DNA of 31,741 nucleotides from JBFELU01 sp041572755 (GCA_041572755.1 JBFFRY010000028.1:1-31741); one strand, 5' to 3'; shown: positions 22,540-30,307, numbered from the stretch's first letter. The notes: generated by a model from the letters alone, not told the origin. Made by a program: numbers and translations.

Positions 22540-23339
22540 TCAGGAGCCTCAAACAGCCGCAGGGCCTCGTTGGTGGCGATCTTGGCATCGGTCGAAGCCG
22601 ACCGCTGCCCGATGATGAGGGCGCACTGCAGTTCGAAGGTGCCGGCCGGGAAGGTCTTGGGACGCGACCCGGGGATCACCACAGATCTTGCGGGCACCCG
22701 GCCCCGGTATTCGATCGGCTCGGGCCCGGTGACGTCGATGATGGGGGTCGATGCGGTGATCGTCGTGTTGGCGCCGAGCACGGCTTCTTCCTCGATCACG
22801 ACCCCCTCGACGAGGATGCATCTGCTCCCGATGAACGCCCGGTCCTCGACGATCACCGGCCGCGCTCCCGGCGGCTCCAGCACCCCACCGATCCCGACCC
22901 CGCCGGAGAGATGCACGTCCCGACCGATCTGAGCACAGGAACCGACGGTGGCCCAGGTGTCCACCATCGTGCCCGAACCGACCCAGGCGCCGATGTTCAC
23001 GTAGCCGGGCATCACGACCACGCCGGGTTCGCAGAACGCCCCGTAGCGGACGGTGCCCGGGGGCACCACGCGGACTCCCGCTTCCGAGAGGCCGTGCTTG
23101 GTGGGGATCTTGTCGTGGTACTCGAACGGGCCGGCCTCCATCGTCTCCAGGCCGGCCAGGCGGAAGTACAGCATGATCGCCTGCTTGACCCACTCGTTGA
23201 CCACCCACTCGCCGTCCCGCTTCTCGGCCACCCGAAGCTCGCCGCGATCCAGCTTGGCGATGGTGTCCTCGACCGCCGGCCCCGCCTCGCCGAGGAGATC
23301 GAGATCCTCGTACGCCCTGCGAATCAGCTCTTGAGACAT
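22536..23339 (-). CDS. dapD: Tetrahydrodipicolinate N-succinyltransferase
   Basis: 267 aa. The enzyme transfers succinyl from succinyl-CoA to tetrahydrodipicolinate. An N-terminal helical domain is followed by a left-handed beta-helix of hexapeptide repeats, about residues 95-215, including VVVMPGYVNIGAWVGSGTMV and AFIGSRCILVEG. VVNEWVKQAIMLYFRL and NEALRLFEA are conserved family segments. This is the proteobacterial-type DapD, not the longer actinobacterial form. ATG 23339 lies within the end of dapC (16-nt overlap). Confidence 0.95.
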   Translation of the reverse strand: MSQELIRRAYEDLDLLGEAGPAVEDTIAKLDRGELRVAEKRDGEWVVNEWVKQAIMLYFRLAGLETMEAGPFEYHDKIPTKHGLSEAGVRVVPPGTVRYGAFCEPGVVVMPGYVNIGAWVGSGTMVDTWATVGSCAQIGRDVHLSGGVGIGGVLEPPGARPVIVEDRAFIGSRCILVEGVVIEEEAVLGANTTITASTPIIDVTGPEPIEYRGRVPARSVVIPGSRPKTFPAGTFELQCALIIGQRSASTDAKIATNEALRLFEAPE

Positions 23340-24460
23340 TGCTCCACCACCTCGACGGCCTCGGCGCACTCGGAGATCGTGGGAACCAGGGCCAGGCGCA
23401 GATGGCCTTCACCGCCGGGGCCGAAAGCCGAGCCCGGCGAGACCACCACTCCGGCGGCGAGTAGCTTCTTGGCGACCGCCACGTCGTCTTCGACCTCGAC
23501 CCACAGGTAGATACCGGCCCGGGAGGCCACCACCTCGTAGCCCATCCGCCGAAACGAGTCGGCCAATATCGACCGCTTGCGGGCGAAGATCTCCCTCCGC
23601 TCCGCGGTGTGGGCGTCGTCGGACCAGGCGGCAACAGCGGCCGCCTGCACGAACTCCGCGGAGGCCACCCCGACCGAAGCACGCAGCTGGGCCAGAGCGT
23701 CGACCGCGTCGACATCACCCACGAAAGCACCACTGCGGTAGCCGGTCATCCCCGACCGCTTCGAGAGGCTCAGGTAGGACAGGACGCCGCGGCCACCCTC
23801 GCCGGCCGCCTGCAGGATCGACGGGGGTGGTGCTCCCTCGTAGAGATCTGCGTAGCACTCGTCACTGAGCACCAGCACGTCGTGGTCCCGCGCCCTGTCC
23901 ACCAGCGCCGCCAGGTCGGCGAGCTCCGTCACCGCCCCGGTCGGATTGTGGGGGTTGCACACCCACACCAGGCGGGCCCGGTCCCACACCTCGGCGGGGA
24001 TGTCGTCGGCACGGAGCACGAAGTCCCCTCCGAGGCGGATGCCGATGGCGTCGGCCCCGGCAAAGCGGGCCCCCCGCTCGTAGATGGGATAGCCGGGGGT
24101 TCCGAAGACCACCGCGTCGCCCGGCGAGACGAATGCGAGGGGCGTCGAGAAGATCGCCTCCTTGGATCCTGAGGTCGGGACCACCTGTCGGACCGGATCC
24201 ACCGTGACCCCGAAGCGGCGTTCCAGGTAGGCGGCCACGGCTTGGCGCAACTCGGGCAGGCCCCGCACCGTCGGGTACTGGGACACTTCGGGGACCGCCG
24301 TGCGGAGCGCCTCCGGGATGAAGGGTGGGGTCGGTTCGCGCGGGTCGCCGATCGAGAAGTCGATCACCCGTTCACCGGCGGCCCGCATGTCGCGGGCGAG
24401 CGCCTGCAACTCGGTCATCGCATAGGCGCCCAGCTCCTCGAGCACGGGGTTCTTCCGCAT
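23324..24460 (-). CDS. dapC: Succinyldiaminopimelate transaminase
   Basis: 378 aa class I/II PLP aminotransferase. PLP-binding Lys234 lies in SLSKRSGMTGYRSG, the Asp/Tyr pair in VLSDECYADLYEG, and VCNPHNPTG is conserved. Together with dapD and dapE it completes N-succinyl-amino-oxopimelate to diaminopimelate for peptidoglycan and lysine. ATG 24460 is chosen because TAGCGT lies 7 nt upstream (leaderless pattern) and MRKNPVLEELGAYAMTEL is the normal N-terminus; ATG 24487 would overlap this promoter. Confidence 0.93.
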   Translation of the reverse strand: MRKNPVLEELGAYAMTELQALARDMRAAGERVIDFSIGDPREPTPPFIPEALRTAVPEVSQYPTVRGLPELRQAVAAYLERRFGVTVDPVRQVVPTSGSKEAIFSTPLAFVSPGDAVVFGTPGYPIYERGARFAGADAIGIRLGGDFVLRADDIPAEVWDRARLVWVCNPHNPTGAVTELADLAALVDRARDHDVLVLSDECYADLYEGAPPPSILQAAGEGGRGVLSYLSLSKRSGMTGYRSGAFVGDVDAVDALAQLRASVGVASAEFVQAAAVAAWSDDAHTAERREIFARKRSILADSFRRMGYEVVASRAGIYLWVEVEDDVAVAKKLLAAGVVVSPGSAFGPGGEGHLRLALVPTISECAEAVEVVEQCLKS

Positions 24461-24467
24461 CGATGCA

Positions 24468-24473
24468 ACGCTA
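24468..24473 (-). promoter_or_regulatory. TANNNT -10 box of dapCDE
   Basis: TAGCGT on the minus strand, 7 nt before ATG 24460, with no Shine-Dalgarno. It lies back to back with the TATCAT box of the divergent gene. Confidence 0.45.
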
Positions 24474-24503
24474 GCGGGCACGGGCATCCCCGCCGGGCGG
24501 CCG

Positions 24504-24509
24504 TATCAT
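24504..24509 (+). promoter_or_regulatory. TANNNT -10 box for the gene at 24516
   Basis: TATCAT ends 6 nt before GTG 24516. The dapC box starts 31 bp away on the other strand, so the two -35 regions must overlap the opposite promoter. Confidence 0.45.
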
Positions 24510-24515
24510 CACGAG

Positions 24516-24911
24516 GTGCCGCGCCACCGCCTCGTCTACACCGGGCTGACGCTCGCACTCGCCGCGCTCGTTGCGGCCGTCGTCTGGCTCATGCCCGCCG
24601 GAGAGGAGTCGGGCCTCCCCGAGCCCCTCGAAAGCGTCTTCCCGGAGCCCGGCGACGCCGTCGTACGGCAGACCGTGGTGGAGGTCGATCTCCCGGTCGG
24701 CTATGTGATCGAGCTGTGGGTGGACGGCGATCCCGTTCCCCCATTCGAGATCGGCGTGACCGAGTCGACGGGCCGGTGGGTGTGGCAGCCGGGTCCGGGC
24801 CGATCGGTGGAGCAATGGTCTGCCGGGGGCCACACCGTTCGCATCACCTGGGATCGCCCGCTGGGCCGGCCCGATCCGGGCGAGTTCGAATGGAGCTTCC
24901 GGATTCAGTAG
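24516..24911 (+). CDS. Membrane-anchored extracytoplasmic protein of unknown function
   Basis: 131 aa. GTG 24516 follows TATCAT by 6 nt. A basic N-terminus and one hydrophobic helix (about 8-27, LTLALAALVAAVVWLMP) serve as anchor or signal. The rest is a compact Trp- and Pro-rich beta domain (VIELWVDGDPVPPFEIG, GRWVWQPGPG, GHTVRITWDRPLGRPDPGEF, WSFRIQ) that looks like a single Ig-like or FN3-like sandwich. No catalytic residues or cysteines are seen. It is divergent from dapC, which makes the peptidoglycan precursor DAP; a cell-envelope link is possible but unproven. Confidence 0.7.
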   Translation: MPRHRLVYTGLTLALAALVAAVVWLMPAGEESGLPEPLESVFPEPGDAVVRQTVVEVDLPVGYVIELWVDGDPVPPFEIGVTESTGRWVWQPGPGRSVEQWSAGGHTVRITWDRPLGRPDPGEFEWSFRIQ

Positions 24912-24980
24912 ACCCGGAAGCAGCAACACCACCGACGACGCCCTTGCCCCCGGCACCTGTCGGGAGCAAGCTCGGATCGG

Positions 24981-25379
24981 CTAGCCGGCTCCCCAGTCGA
25001 CCCAGACCGTGCCCGGATCGTCGGCATCGACCTTCACGGACAGTTCTGTGCCGGGAGCGAGGCGCCCGACCTGGCTCATCGGCACGATCTGTCTCAGGGT
25101 CGCCGGATACGGAGGCCGTCCTTCCCTGTAGACGAGGAGCTCGATCTCCATGACCGGCTGCATGTTGGCCAGGGTGCCGGTGTCGCGAGCGGCACTCACC
25201 CGAGCCGAGGCCGGTTCCCCGGATTCGGCGATACGCGCCGCCGCCGTCTGTTGCGCCATCATCTCGGTGGTGGCCTCGATCGCCGCCGAGGCCTGACGCA
25301 TCTGAGCTGCCGGATCCCAGTCCTTGGATACCTCCTTGGACTGGTCCGACAGCTTCTTCAGGTCCTTGAAGAAGCCCAT
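24981..25379 (-). CDS. Small protein: helical N-terminus plus beta domain, unknown function
   Basis: 132 aa. Residues 1-60 are amphipathic and charged (GFFKDLKKLSDQSKEVSKDW, then Ala/Gln/Met-rich helix). A beta-rich half follows with VMEIELLVYREGRPPYPATL and GTELSVKVDADDPGTVWVDW. The C-terminal pattern resembles small domains found in actinobacterial proteins of unknown function, where a V-D-x-x-D/N-P element precedes a final Trp strand. There is no signal peptide and no cysteine. ATG 25379 is 1 nt after the stop of the next gene upstream (25381-25773), so the two are co-translated. Confidence 0.68.
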   Translation of the reverse strand: MGFFKDLKKLSDQSKEVSKDWDPAAQMRQASAAIEATTEMMAQQTAAARIAESGEPASARVSAARDTGTLANMQPVMEIELLVYREGRPPYPATLRQIVPMSQVGRLAPGTELSVKVDADDPGTVWVDWGAG

Positions 25380-25380
25380 G

Positions 25381-25773
25381 TCAGATGGAACGCGCTTGCT
25401 GATAGAGATTGCCGAAGTGCACGGACAGGGCCATGTTCCCCTTGAACCTCTCGTTCCAACCGTCGTACGCGGCCTGCCACGCCTCCGGGGTCAGCCCGTG
25501 CAGCTGGACGAAGCTCTCGATGCCGGCCTGGTCGAGCTTCCGCTCGCCGACCGCTTTCGCGAGTTCCGCGTACTTCTCGAGGGTGACTCCTTCGATCGGT
25601 TCGAGCAGCGCGGGATCGATCGCCTCGGCACCGGCCGACGCTCCGGCGGCGGCGGCCATTTGAGCCGCCTGCAGCTCCTGCGCCTGCGCCCCCATCTTCT
25701 GGGCCTGCTCGATCATCCCCGGAGCCTCAGACACCATCTTCTTCATGTCTTTGATCTTCTTGAAGGCAGCCAT
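25381..25773 (-). CDS. Small helical protein of unknown function
   Basis: 130 aa with a strong ribosome binding site (AAGGAG, 4 nt before ATG 25773). The N-terminal half is a Lys/Met/Gln/Ala-rich helix (AAFKKIKDMKKMVSEAPGMI, then QAQKMGAQAQELQAAQM). The C-terminal half is a globular helical domain (TLEKYAELAKAVGERKL, GLTPEAWQAAYDGWNERF, ALSVHFGNLYQQA). The first residues resemble those of its downstream neighbour, suggesting both proteins use a similar N-terminal helix to assemble. No enzyme motif is visible. Confidence 0.68.
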   Translation of the reverse strand: MAAFKKIKDMKKMVSEAPGMIEQAQKMGAQAQELQAAQMAAAAGASAGAEAIDPALLEPIEGVTLEKYAELAKAVGERKLDQAGIESFVQLHGLTPEAWQAAYDGWNERFKGNMALSVHFGNLYQQARSI

Positions 25774-25905
25774 GGATCTCCTTCCTCATACCCTCGCCCC
25801 CTGCTTCGGACCATACTCCTCGCGCCTCTGGGCCGCCGGAGCTTCGGGCGGGAACGCGACGCCACCCTTGGGCGCTGCGGGGCCCAATGATCGGAGTGGC
25901 CCGCC
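25774..25905. other. Short intergenic region between small genes
   Basis: Contains the AAGGAG site of the 25773 gene. No other gene or clear -10 box is seen. Confidence 0.3.
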
Positions 25906-26337
25906 TCAACGCCCCGGTGCGCTCAAAGCGGTGATGAACAGGTCGACGACGTCCTTGGCGCCCATCACGGTGGTGACCTCGAGCGGGTAGACGTCACCGG
26001 AGCCGGTCGTCATGGTGAAGTAGCACATCCGGTCGGTGTGCTCCACGGCAACCCTCAGGTCCCGACGCGGCCAGCGCGCCGCCTCCTTCTTGATCTTGAA
26101 CTTGAAGCCGCGGGGCCTGTAGTCGAAGGCGTAGACCGTGTCGCTCCCCACGGCGATGAACACGGGATTGGGGAGTTCCGACAAGCGATCCGGCCCGACC
26201 ATCCCTCCCGTCAACTTCGAGAGCAGCACCGCACTCATCGAGCCGGCATGGCTGCACGTCATCGCTGCCTCGATCGGTTCGTCGCAGTGAGGCGCGACCG
26301 AGTCGACCATCTTGGCCATTTGCTTTGCTGCATCCAT
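25906..26337 (-). CDS. Small protein, possible PH-like fold, unknown function
   Basis: 143 aa. ATG 26337 follows GAGAGGT by about 6 nt; the longer frame reads through this site. The N-terminal helix has His and Cys (SVAPHCDEPIEAAMTCSHAG). The middle shows alternating beta strands with NPVFIAVGSDTVYAFDYRP and GFKFKIKKEAARWPR, then RVAVEHTDRMCYFTMTTGSG, ending in a C-terminal helix (KDVVDLFITAL). Strands followed by one C-terminal helix recall bacterial PH-like domains, but this is an impression. It may form a unit with the two small genes downstream. Confidence 0.65.
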   Translation of the reverse strand: MDAAKQMAKMVDSVAPHCDEPIEAAMTCSHAGSMSAVLLSKLTGGMVGPDRLSELPNPVFIAVGSDTVYAFDYRPRGFKFKIKKEAARWPRRDLRVAVEHTDRMCYFTMTTGSGDVYPLEVTTVMGAKDVVDLFITALSAPGR

Positions 26338-26388
26338 CGGTGACCTCTCACGCTCGGGGGCCGTCACCCCGAAGGTAGGCGCAAACAA

Positions 26389-26402
26389 CCCGGCGTGCCG
26401 GG
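26389..26402. promoter_or_regulatory. Palindrome between divergent genes
   Basis: CCCGGC-GT-GCCGGG is a perfect 6-bp inverted repeat in the region between the 26337 gene (-) and the aldolase (+). It could be an operator or a small hairpin; GC-rich palindromes also arise by chance here. Confidence 0.25.
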
Positions 26403-26462
26403 CGAATCGGCATCGGCTTTGGTGACCCGGAACCGGCCCGCCGACAGCGCCCGAGGAACCCG

Positions 26463-26468
26463 TATCCT
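26463..26468 (+). promoter_or_regulatory. Candidate -10 box of the aldolase gene
   Basis: TATCCT (TANNNT) lies 35 nt before ATG 26504. Here a leader with GGAG (26493-26496) exists, so this gene would be led conventionally. Confidence 0.35.
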
Positions 26469-26503
26469 TCCCCCGTCAGATCGGCGAGCAACGGAGACCC
26501 CCG

Positions 26504-27391
26504 ATGAGCAGCGAGCAACTGGCCAAGATCCGCGACGGAGCCGGGTTCGTGGCCGCGCTCGACCAGAGCGGCGGCAGCACCCCGAAGGCGCTCCGCCTCT
26601 ACGGCGTCGGAGAGGACGCTTACGCCAACGACGACGAGATGTTCGACCTCATCCACGAGATGCGGACTCGCATCATCACCAGCCCCAGCTTCAACGGTGA
26701 TCGCATCCTCGGCGCCATCCTCTTCGAGATGACCATGGACCGCGATATCGCCGGGATGGGCTCGGCCGAGTACCTCTGGAAGGTCAAGAACGTGGTGCCG
26801 TTCCTGAAGGTCGACAAGGGCCTCGCCGACGAGGCCGAGGGCGCCCAGGTGATGAAGCCGATCCCGGACCTCGAATCACTCCTCGAGCGAGCGAAGCAGA
26901 AGGGTGTCTTCGGCACCAAGATGCGCTCGGTCGTCAAGTTGGCCAACCCGGCGGGCGTCGACGCCGTCGTCGACCAGCAGTTCGAGATCGGCAAGCGGAT
27001 CCTGGCCGCCGGGCTGGTGCCGATCATCGAGCCCGAGATAGACATCCACAGCCCGGAGAAGGAGGAGGCGGAGGCCCTGCTCAAAGGGGCCATCGTCCGC
27101 AACCTGGAAAGCATCCCCGCCGGAGCCCTCATCATGCTGAAGCTCACGCTTCCCGAGGAACCCGGGTTCTACACCGAGCTGGTGGAGCACCCGAAGGTGC
27201 TCAAGGTCGTGGCACTGTCCGGCGGCTACACCAGGGCGGAAGCCAACGACCGGCTGGAACGCAACCCGGGCATGGTGGCCAGCTTCTCGCGGGCCCTCAC
27301 CGAAGGTCTCTCGGCGCAGCAGAGCGACGAAGAGTTCGATGCCATGCTGGACGAGTCGATCGGGAGCATCTTCGCGGCTTCGATGGCCTGA
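26504..27391 (+). CDS. fda: Class I fructose-bisphosphate aldolase (short bacterial type)
   Basis: 295 aa. It reversibly cleaves fructose 1,6-bisphosphate in glycolysis/gluconeogenesis by a Schiff-base mechanism. The sequence closely follows the Staphylococcus-type class I enzyme: GFVAALDQSGGSTPKAL at 14-30, PFLKVDKGL near 100, GTKMRSVV, LVPIIEPE (171-178) and Lys213 in IMLKLTLPEEP as the likely Schiff-base lysine, then VVALSGGYTR for phosphate binding. The start is ATG 26504, with GGAG 7 nt upstream. Many actinobacteria rely on a class II enzyme, so the class I type is worth noting. It stands alone. Confidence 0.95.
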   Translation: MSSEQLAKIRDGAGFVAALDQSGGSTPKALRLYGVGEDAYANDDEMFDLIHEMRTRIITSPSFNGDRILGAILFEMTMDRDIAGMGSAEYLWKVKNVVPFLKVDKGLADEAEGAQVMKPIPDLESLLERAKQKGVFGTKMRSVVKLANPAGVDAVVDQQFEIGKRILAAGLVPIIEPEIDIHSPEKEEAEALLKGAIVRNLESIPAGALIMLKLTLPEEPGFYTELVEHPKVLKVVALSGGYTRAEANDRLERNPGMVASFSRALTEGLSAQQSDEEFDAMLDESIGSIFAASMA

Positions 27392-27412
27392 GGCCCGGCC
27401 ACCCGTGGCGGC

Positions 27413-27459
27413 GAGGACGCATCACGCTCTCCGGCGGAGGGTCCCCGAGTCCCGTCCTC
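27413..27459 (+). terminator. Possible terminator-like inverted repeat after the aldolase
   Basis: GAGGACG (27413-27419) and CGTCCTC (27453-27459) are perfect arms with a long loop, between the convergent aldolase and lipoprotein genes. TTAT follows. The long loop makes this a weak call. Confidence 0.25.
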
Positions 27460-27476
27460 TTATGCCGGTGCGACGG

Positions 27477-28184
27477 TCAGGCGCCGTATTGCGCCCGGAA
27501 CTCGTCACCGAGCCGCAACAGCTCTGCCGCCCCTTCGGGTGACGAACACCAGAGATCGGGATAGGCGTTCCAGCTGTGCGGCACGCACAGGGTGCCTCTG
27601 AAGGTCTCATCGAACACCCCGGGGTGGGTGTCGCGCACCCACAGCACCGCATCGTTGGCCACCACGAACAGGTCCGGTTGGCTCGCAGGCGGGAACACGA
27701 ACTGGAGGCTGGCCACCATGCCGTCGGCCACCTCCAACACCCAGGTGATCGGTGTCTCGACTCCAAGCGGTCCGCTGAGCTCGTCAGACGTCTGAGTGGT
27801 GCAAGTCACCTTCGTGTCGTCGGACGGAGTGCACTCCTCGACGACCACCGCCTGCTCCAGGCCCATGTAGAAGCCGAGGTCCGAGTACATGCCCGCCGTC
27901 TCGGTCGAGTCCCCTTGGATCGTGGCACCTTCGGCAAACCACCCGAAGAACGCAATGACATCACCGGAGTTCCAGGTGTCGATGACTGCCTGGGCGACCT
28001 CGACGGGCGTTTCGGCCGCCGCCGCCGTGGTCGTCGTCTCCTCGGCCGCCGCAGTCGTGGTCGTCGTCTCCTCGGCAGCCGCAGTGGTGGTGGTGTCGGC
28101 GTCGTCGCCCGACTCTGAGTCCCCCGAGCCGCAGGCCGCCACCACCAGTCCGGCCACCACGATCACGCTGATCCAACGCCTCAC
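27477..28184 (-). CDS. Thr/Ala-rich lipoprotein, SnoaL/NTF2-like, paralogue of the array gene at 1487
   Basis: 235 aa. GTG 28184 is preceded by GGAGGGG (revcomp of 28188-28194), and a signal with lipobox VVAAC follows at once; upstream in-frame starts have no such support. After the cysteine come an acidic stretch and three Thr4-5/Ala3-4/Glu2 blocks, a flexible wall-spanning linker. The sensor-like domain AQAVIDTWNSGDVIAFFGWF, LGFYMGLEQAVVVEEC and the end SPEGAAELLRLGDEF match corresponding segments of the 1487-2191 protein. It is expected to be anchored outside the membrane; ligand unknown. A G10 tract lies about 40 bp upstream of the start. Confidence 0.82.
   Translation of the reverse strand: MRRWISVIVVAGLVVAACGSGDSESGDDADTTTTAAAEETTTTTAAAEETTTTAAAAETPVEVAQAVIDTWNSGDVIAFFGWFAEGATIQGDSTETAGMYSDLGFYMGLEQAVVVEECTPSDDTKVTCTTQTSDELSGPLGVETPITWVLEVADGMVASLQFVFPPASQPDLFVVANDAVLWVRDTHPGVFDETFRGTLCVPHSWNAYPDLWCSSPEGAAELLRLGDEFRAQYGA
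28013..28100 (-). repeat. Imperfect coding repeats (Thr/Ala/Glu linker)
   Basis: Three GC-rich units encode TTTT-AAAEE-like blocks in the lipoprotein linker. Repeats of GTGGTCGTCGTCTCCTCG type are prone to expansion and contraction. Confidence 0.75.
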
Positions 28185-28294
28185 ACACCCCTCCTGGTCG
28201 ATGGCCACACCCCACCACGAAGACCCCCCCCCCGTACCAGGGGCGAAGGACCCCGGTGCCCGAGCATCGTTCCCAAGGGGCTCCGGCGCCGCGG
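28185..28294. other. Region between ligA and the lipoprotein, with a C10/G10 homopolymer
   Basis: Ten consecutive C (28224-28233), G10 in the sense of the lipoprotein, lie 40-49 bp upstream of GTG 28184. No clear -10 box or strong terminator was found. Confidence 0.6.
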
Positions 28295-30307
28295 TCACCC
28301 GAGTGCGGCCGCGCCCTCCCTCAGCAGCCGGGCGAACCCCGCCTCATCGAGCACCGGCACGCCGAGGCTCTGCGCCTTGTCGGCCTTCGACCCGGGCGAG
28401 GCGCCGGCGATCACGACGCTGGTCTTCCCGGACACCGAGCCGGTGACCCGTCCGCCGCGGTCCTCGACTGCGAGGCGGGCCTCATCGCGAGTGAACCCCT
28501 GCAACGTGCCGGTGAGCACCACCGTGACCCCAGCGAGGAGGTCCCGCGCTTCGCCCTCCGCTTCGGGGTCGGCGGTACGAACGCCGGCAGCCTGGAGCTT
28601 CTCCACGAGAGCCCGGTTGGCGGCGTCCCCGAACCAGGCCTGCACCGCCAGGGCGATCTCCGGACCGATCCCGTCGATCGCCGCCAGGTCGTCCTCCGCC
28701 GCCCCGGCGAGCCGATCGACGGTCACGAAGTGGCGCGCCAGTTGGCGGGCGACCGTTCCCCCGACGTGAGGGATGCCCAGGCCGATGAGGAGGCGGGCCA
28801 ACGGCCGATCCTTGGCGGCCTCGATCGACGCCATCAGGTTCCCCACCGAGATCTCCCCCCAGCCCTCGAGACCCGCAAAGGACTGCGGGGTCAACGAGAA
28901 GATGTCGGCCGGGTCGGCGATGAGATCCTCCCGCAAGAGCAGGTCGACGGTCTTGTACCCGAGGCCCTCGATGTCCATGGCGTTGCGGCCGGCGAAGTGG
29001 AAGAGGTATTCCCGCAGGCGGCTGGGGCAGGCGAAGCCCCCGGTGCACCGGGCGACGGCCTCGCCCTCCAACCGCACGATGGGATTGCCGCAGAAGGGGC
29101 ACTTCCTCGGCATGCGCCAACGCTTCTCCGAACCGTCCCGAAGCGAGGCGACGGGGGCGACCACTTCGGGGATCACATCGCCGGCCCGGCGCACGACCAC
29201 GACGTCCCCGATCCGGACGTCCTTGCGAGCCACCTCATCCTGGTTGTGGAGAGTGGCATTGGTGACGGTCGCCCCGCCGACGAACACCGGCTCCAAGACG
29301 GCGTAGGGCGTCACGGCCCCGGTGCGCCCCACGTTGACCTCGATCCCGAGGAGGCGAGTGGTCTGCTCCTCGGGAGGGAACTTGTAGGCAACGGCCCACC
29401 GAGGGCTCTTGGCGGTGAAGCCGAGGGCCCCCTGGTCGGGGAGCGGATCCACCTTCACCACCACCCCATCCGTCTGGTAGGGAAGGTCGTGGCGTCCCGC
29501 CTCGGCCCGGGCCGTGTAGTCGAGCACCTCCCGGAGCGAGGCGCAGGCCTCGGTCTCCGGATTGACCGGGAACCCGTGGCCGGCCAGCCACTCCAGGCTC
29601 TCGGTGTGGGAAGAGAACGAGGGACCCCCCTCCACGAACCCCAGCTGATAGACCCAGATCGAGAGCTTCCTCGACGCGGTGACGGCCGGGTCCTTCTGGC
29701 GGACGGCGCCGGCGGCCGCGTTGCGGGGGTTGACGAACAGGCGCTCCCCGGCTTCGGCCTGGGCGGCGTTGAGCTCCTCGAATGCGGCCAGCGGCATGTA
29801 CACCTCACCGCGGACCTCCATGACCGAAGGGGCGTCGTCCCCCAGCACCGCGAGAGGGATGCTGCGGATCGTTCGCAGCGCCGCGGTGACGTCCTCTCCG
29901 GTCGTGCCGTCGCCCCGGGTGGCCCCTCGCACCAGGGTCCCGCCCTCGTAGGTGAGCGACACCGCCAAGCCGTCGATCTTGAGCTCACAGGCGAAGCCGC
30001 CGGGGGCTCGCGCCAGCTGCCGCTCCAGCCGGGTCTCCCAAGCCTCGAGGTCTGCCGCCGACTCGGCGTTGTCGAGCGAGAACATCCGCTCCCGGTGCAC
30101 CACCGGCGCAAAGGCGTCCGACGGCGGGGCGCCGACACGCTGGGTCGGCGAGTCGGAGGTCACCAGCTCGGGTTGCCCGGTCTCGAGGGCGCGAAGCTCG
30201 CGCATGAGGGCGTCGTATTCGGCGTCCGAGATCTCCGGGGCATCCAGCACGTGATAGAGGTACTCGTGACGCCGCAGCAGGCTCCTGAGCTCCTCGATCC
30301 GGCTCAC
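28295..30307 (-). CDS. ligA: NAD-dependent DNA ligase
   Basis: 670 aa, the standard LigA length. It seals nicks in DNA during replication and repair using NAD. It starts with the NAD-binding Ia domain (RRHEYLYHVLDAPEISDAEYD). The adenylation lysine is Lys110 in ELKIDG. An OB domain, a four-Cys zinc finger (CPFCGNPIVRL to GGFACPSRL), helix-hairpin-helix repeats (GIPHVGGTVARQL, IDGIGPEIALAV) and a C-terminal BRCT domain (from about 590, LAGVTVVLTGTLQGFTRDEA) follow. The start is GTG 30307, overlapping the mnmA stop by 4 nt. Confidence 0.97.
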   Translation of the reverse strand: MSRIEELRSLLRRHEYLYHVLDAPEISDAEYDALMRELRALETGQPELVTSDSPTQRVGAPPSDAFAPVVHRERMFSLDNAESAADLEAWETRLERQLARAPGGFACELKIDGLAVSLTYEGGTLVRGATRGDGTTGEDVTAALRTIRSIPLAVLGDDAPSVMEVRGEVYMPLAAFEELNAAQAEAGERLFVNPRNAAAGAVRQKDPAVTASRKLSIWVYQLGFVEGGPSFSSHTESLEWLAGHGFPVNPETEACASLREVLDYTARAEAGRHDLPYQTDGVVVKVDPLPDQGALGFTAKSPRWAVAYKFPPEEQTTRLLGIEVNVGRTGAVTPYAVLEPVFVGGATVTNATLHNQDEVARKDVRIGDVVVVRRAGDVIPEVVAPVASLRDGSEKRWRMPRKCPFCGNPIVRLEGEAVARCTGGFACPSRLREYLFHFAGRNAMDIEGLGYKTVDLLLREDLIADPADIFSLTPQSFAGLEGWGEISVGNLMASIEAAKDRPLARLLIGLGIPHVGGTVARQLARHFVTVDRLAGAAEDDLAAIDGIGPEIALAVQAWFGDAANRALVEKLQAAGVRTADPEAEGEARDLLAGVTVVLTGTLQGFTRDEARLAVEDRGGRVTGSVSGKTSVVIAGASPGSKADKAQSLGVPVLDEAGFARLLREGAAALG

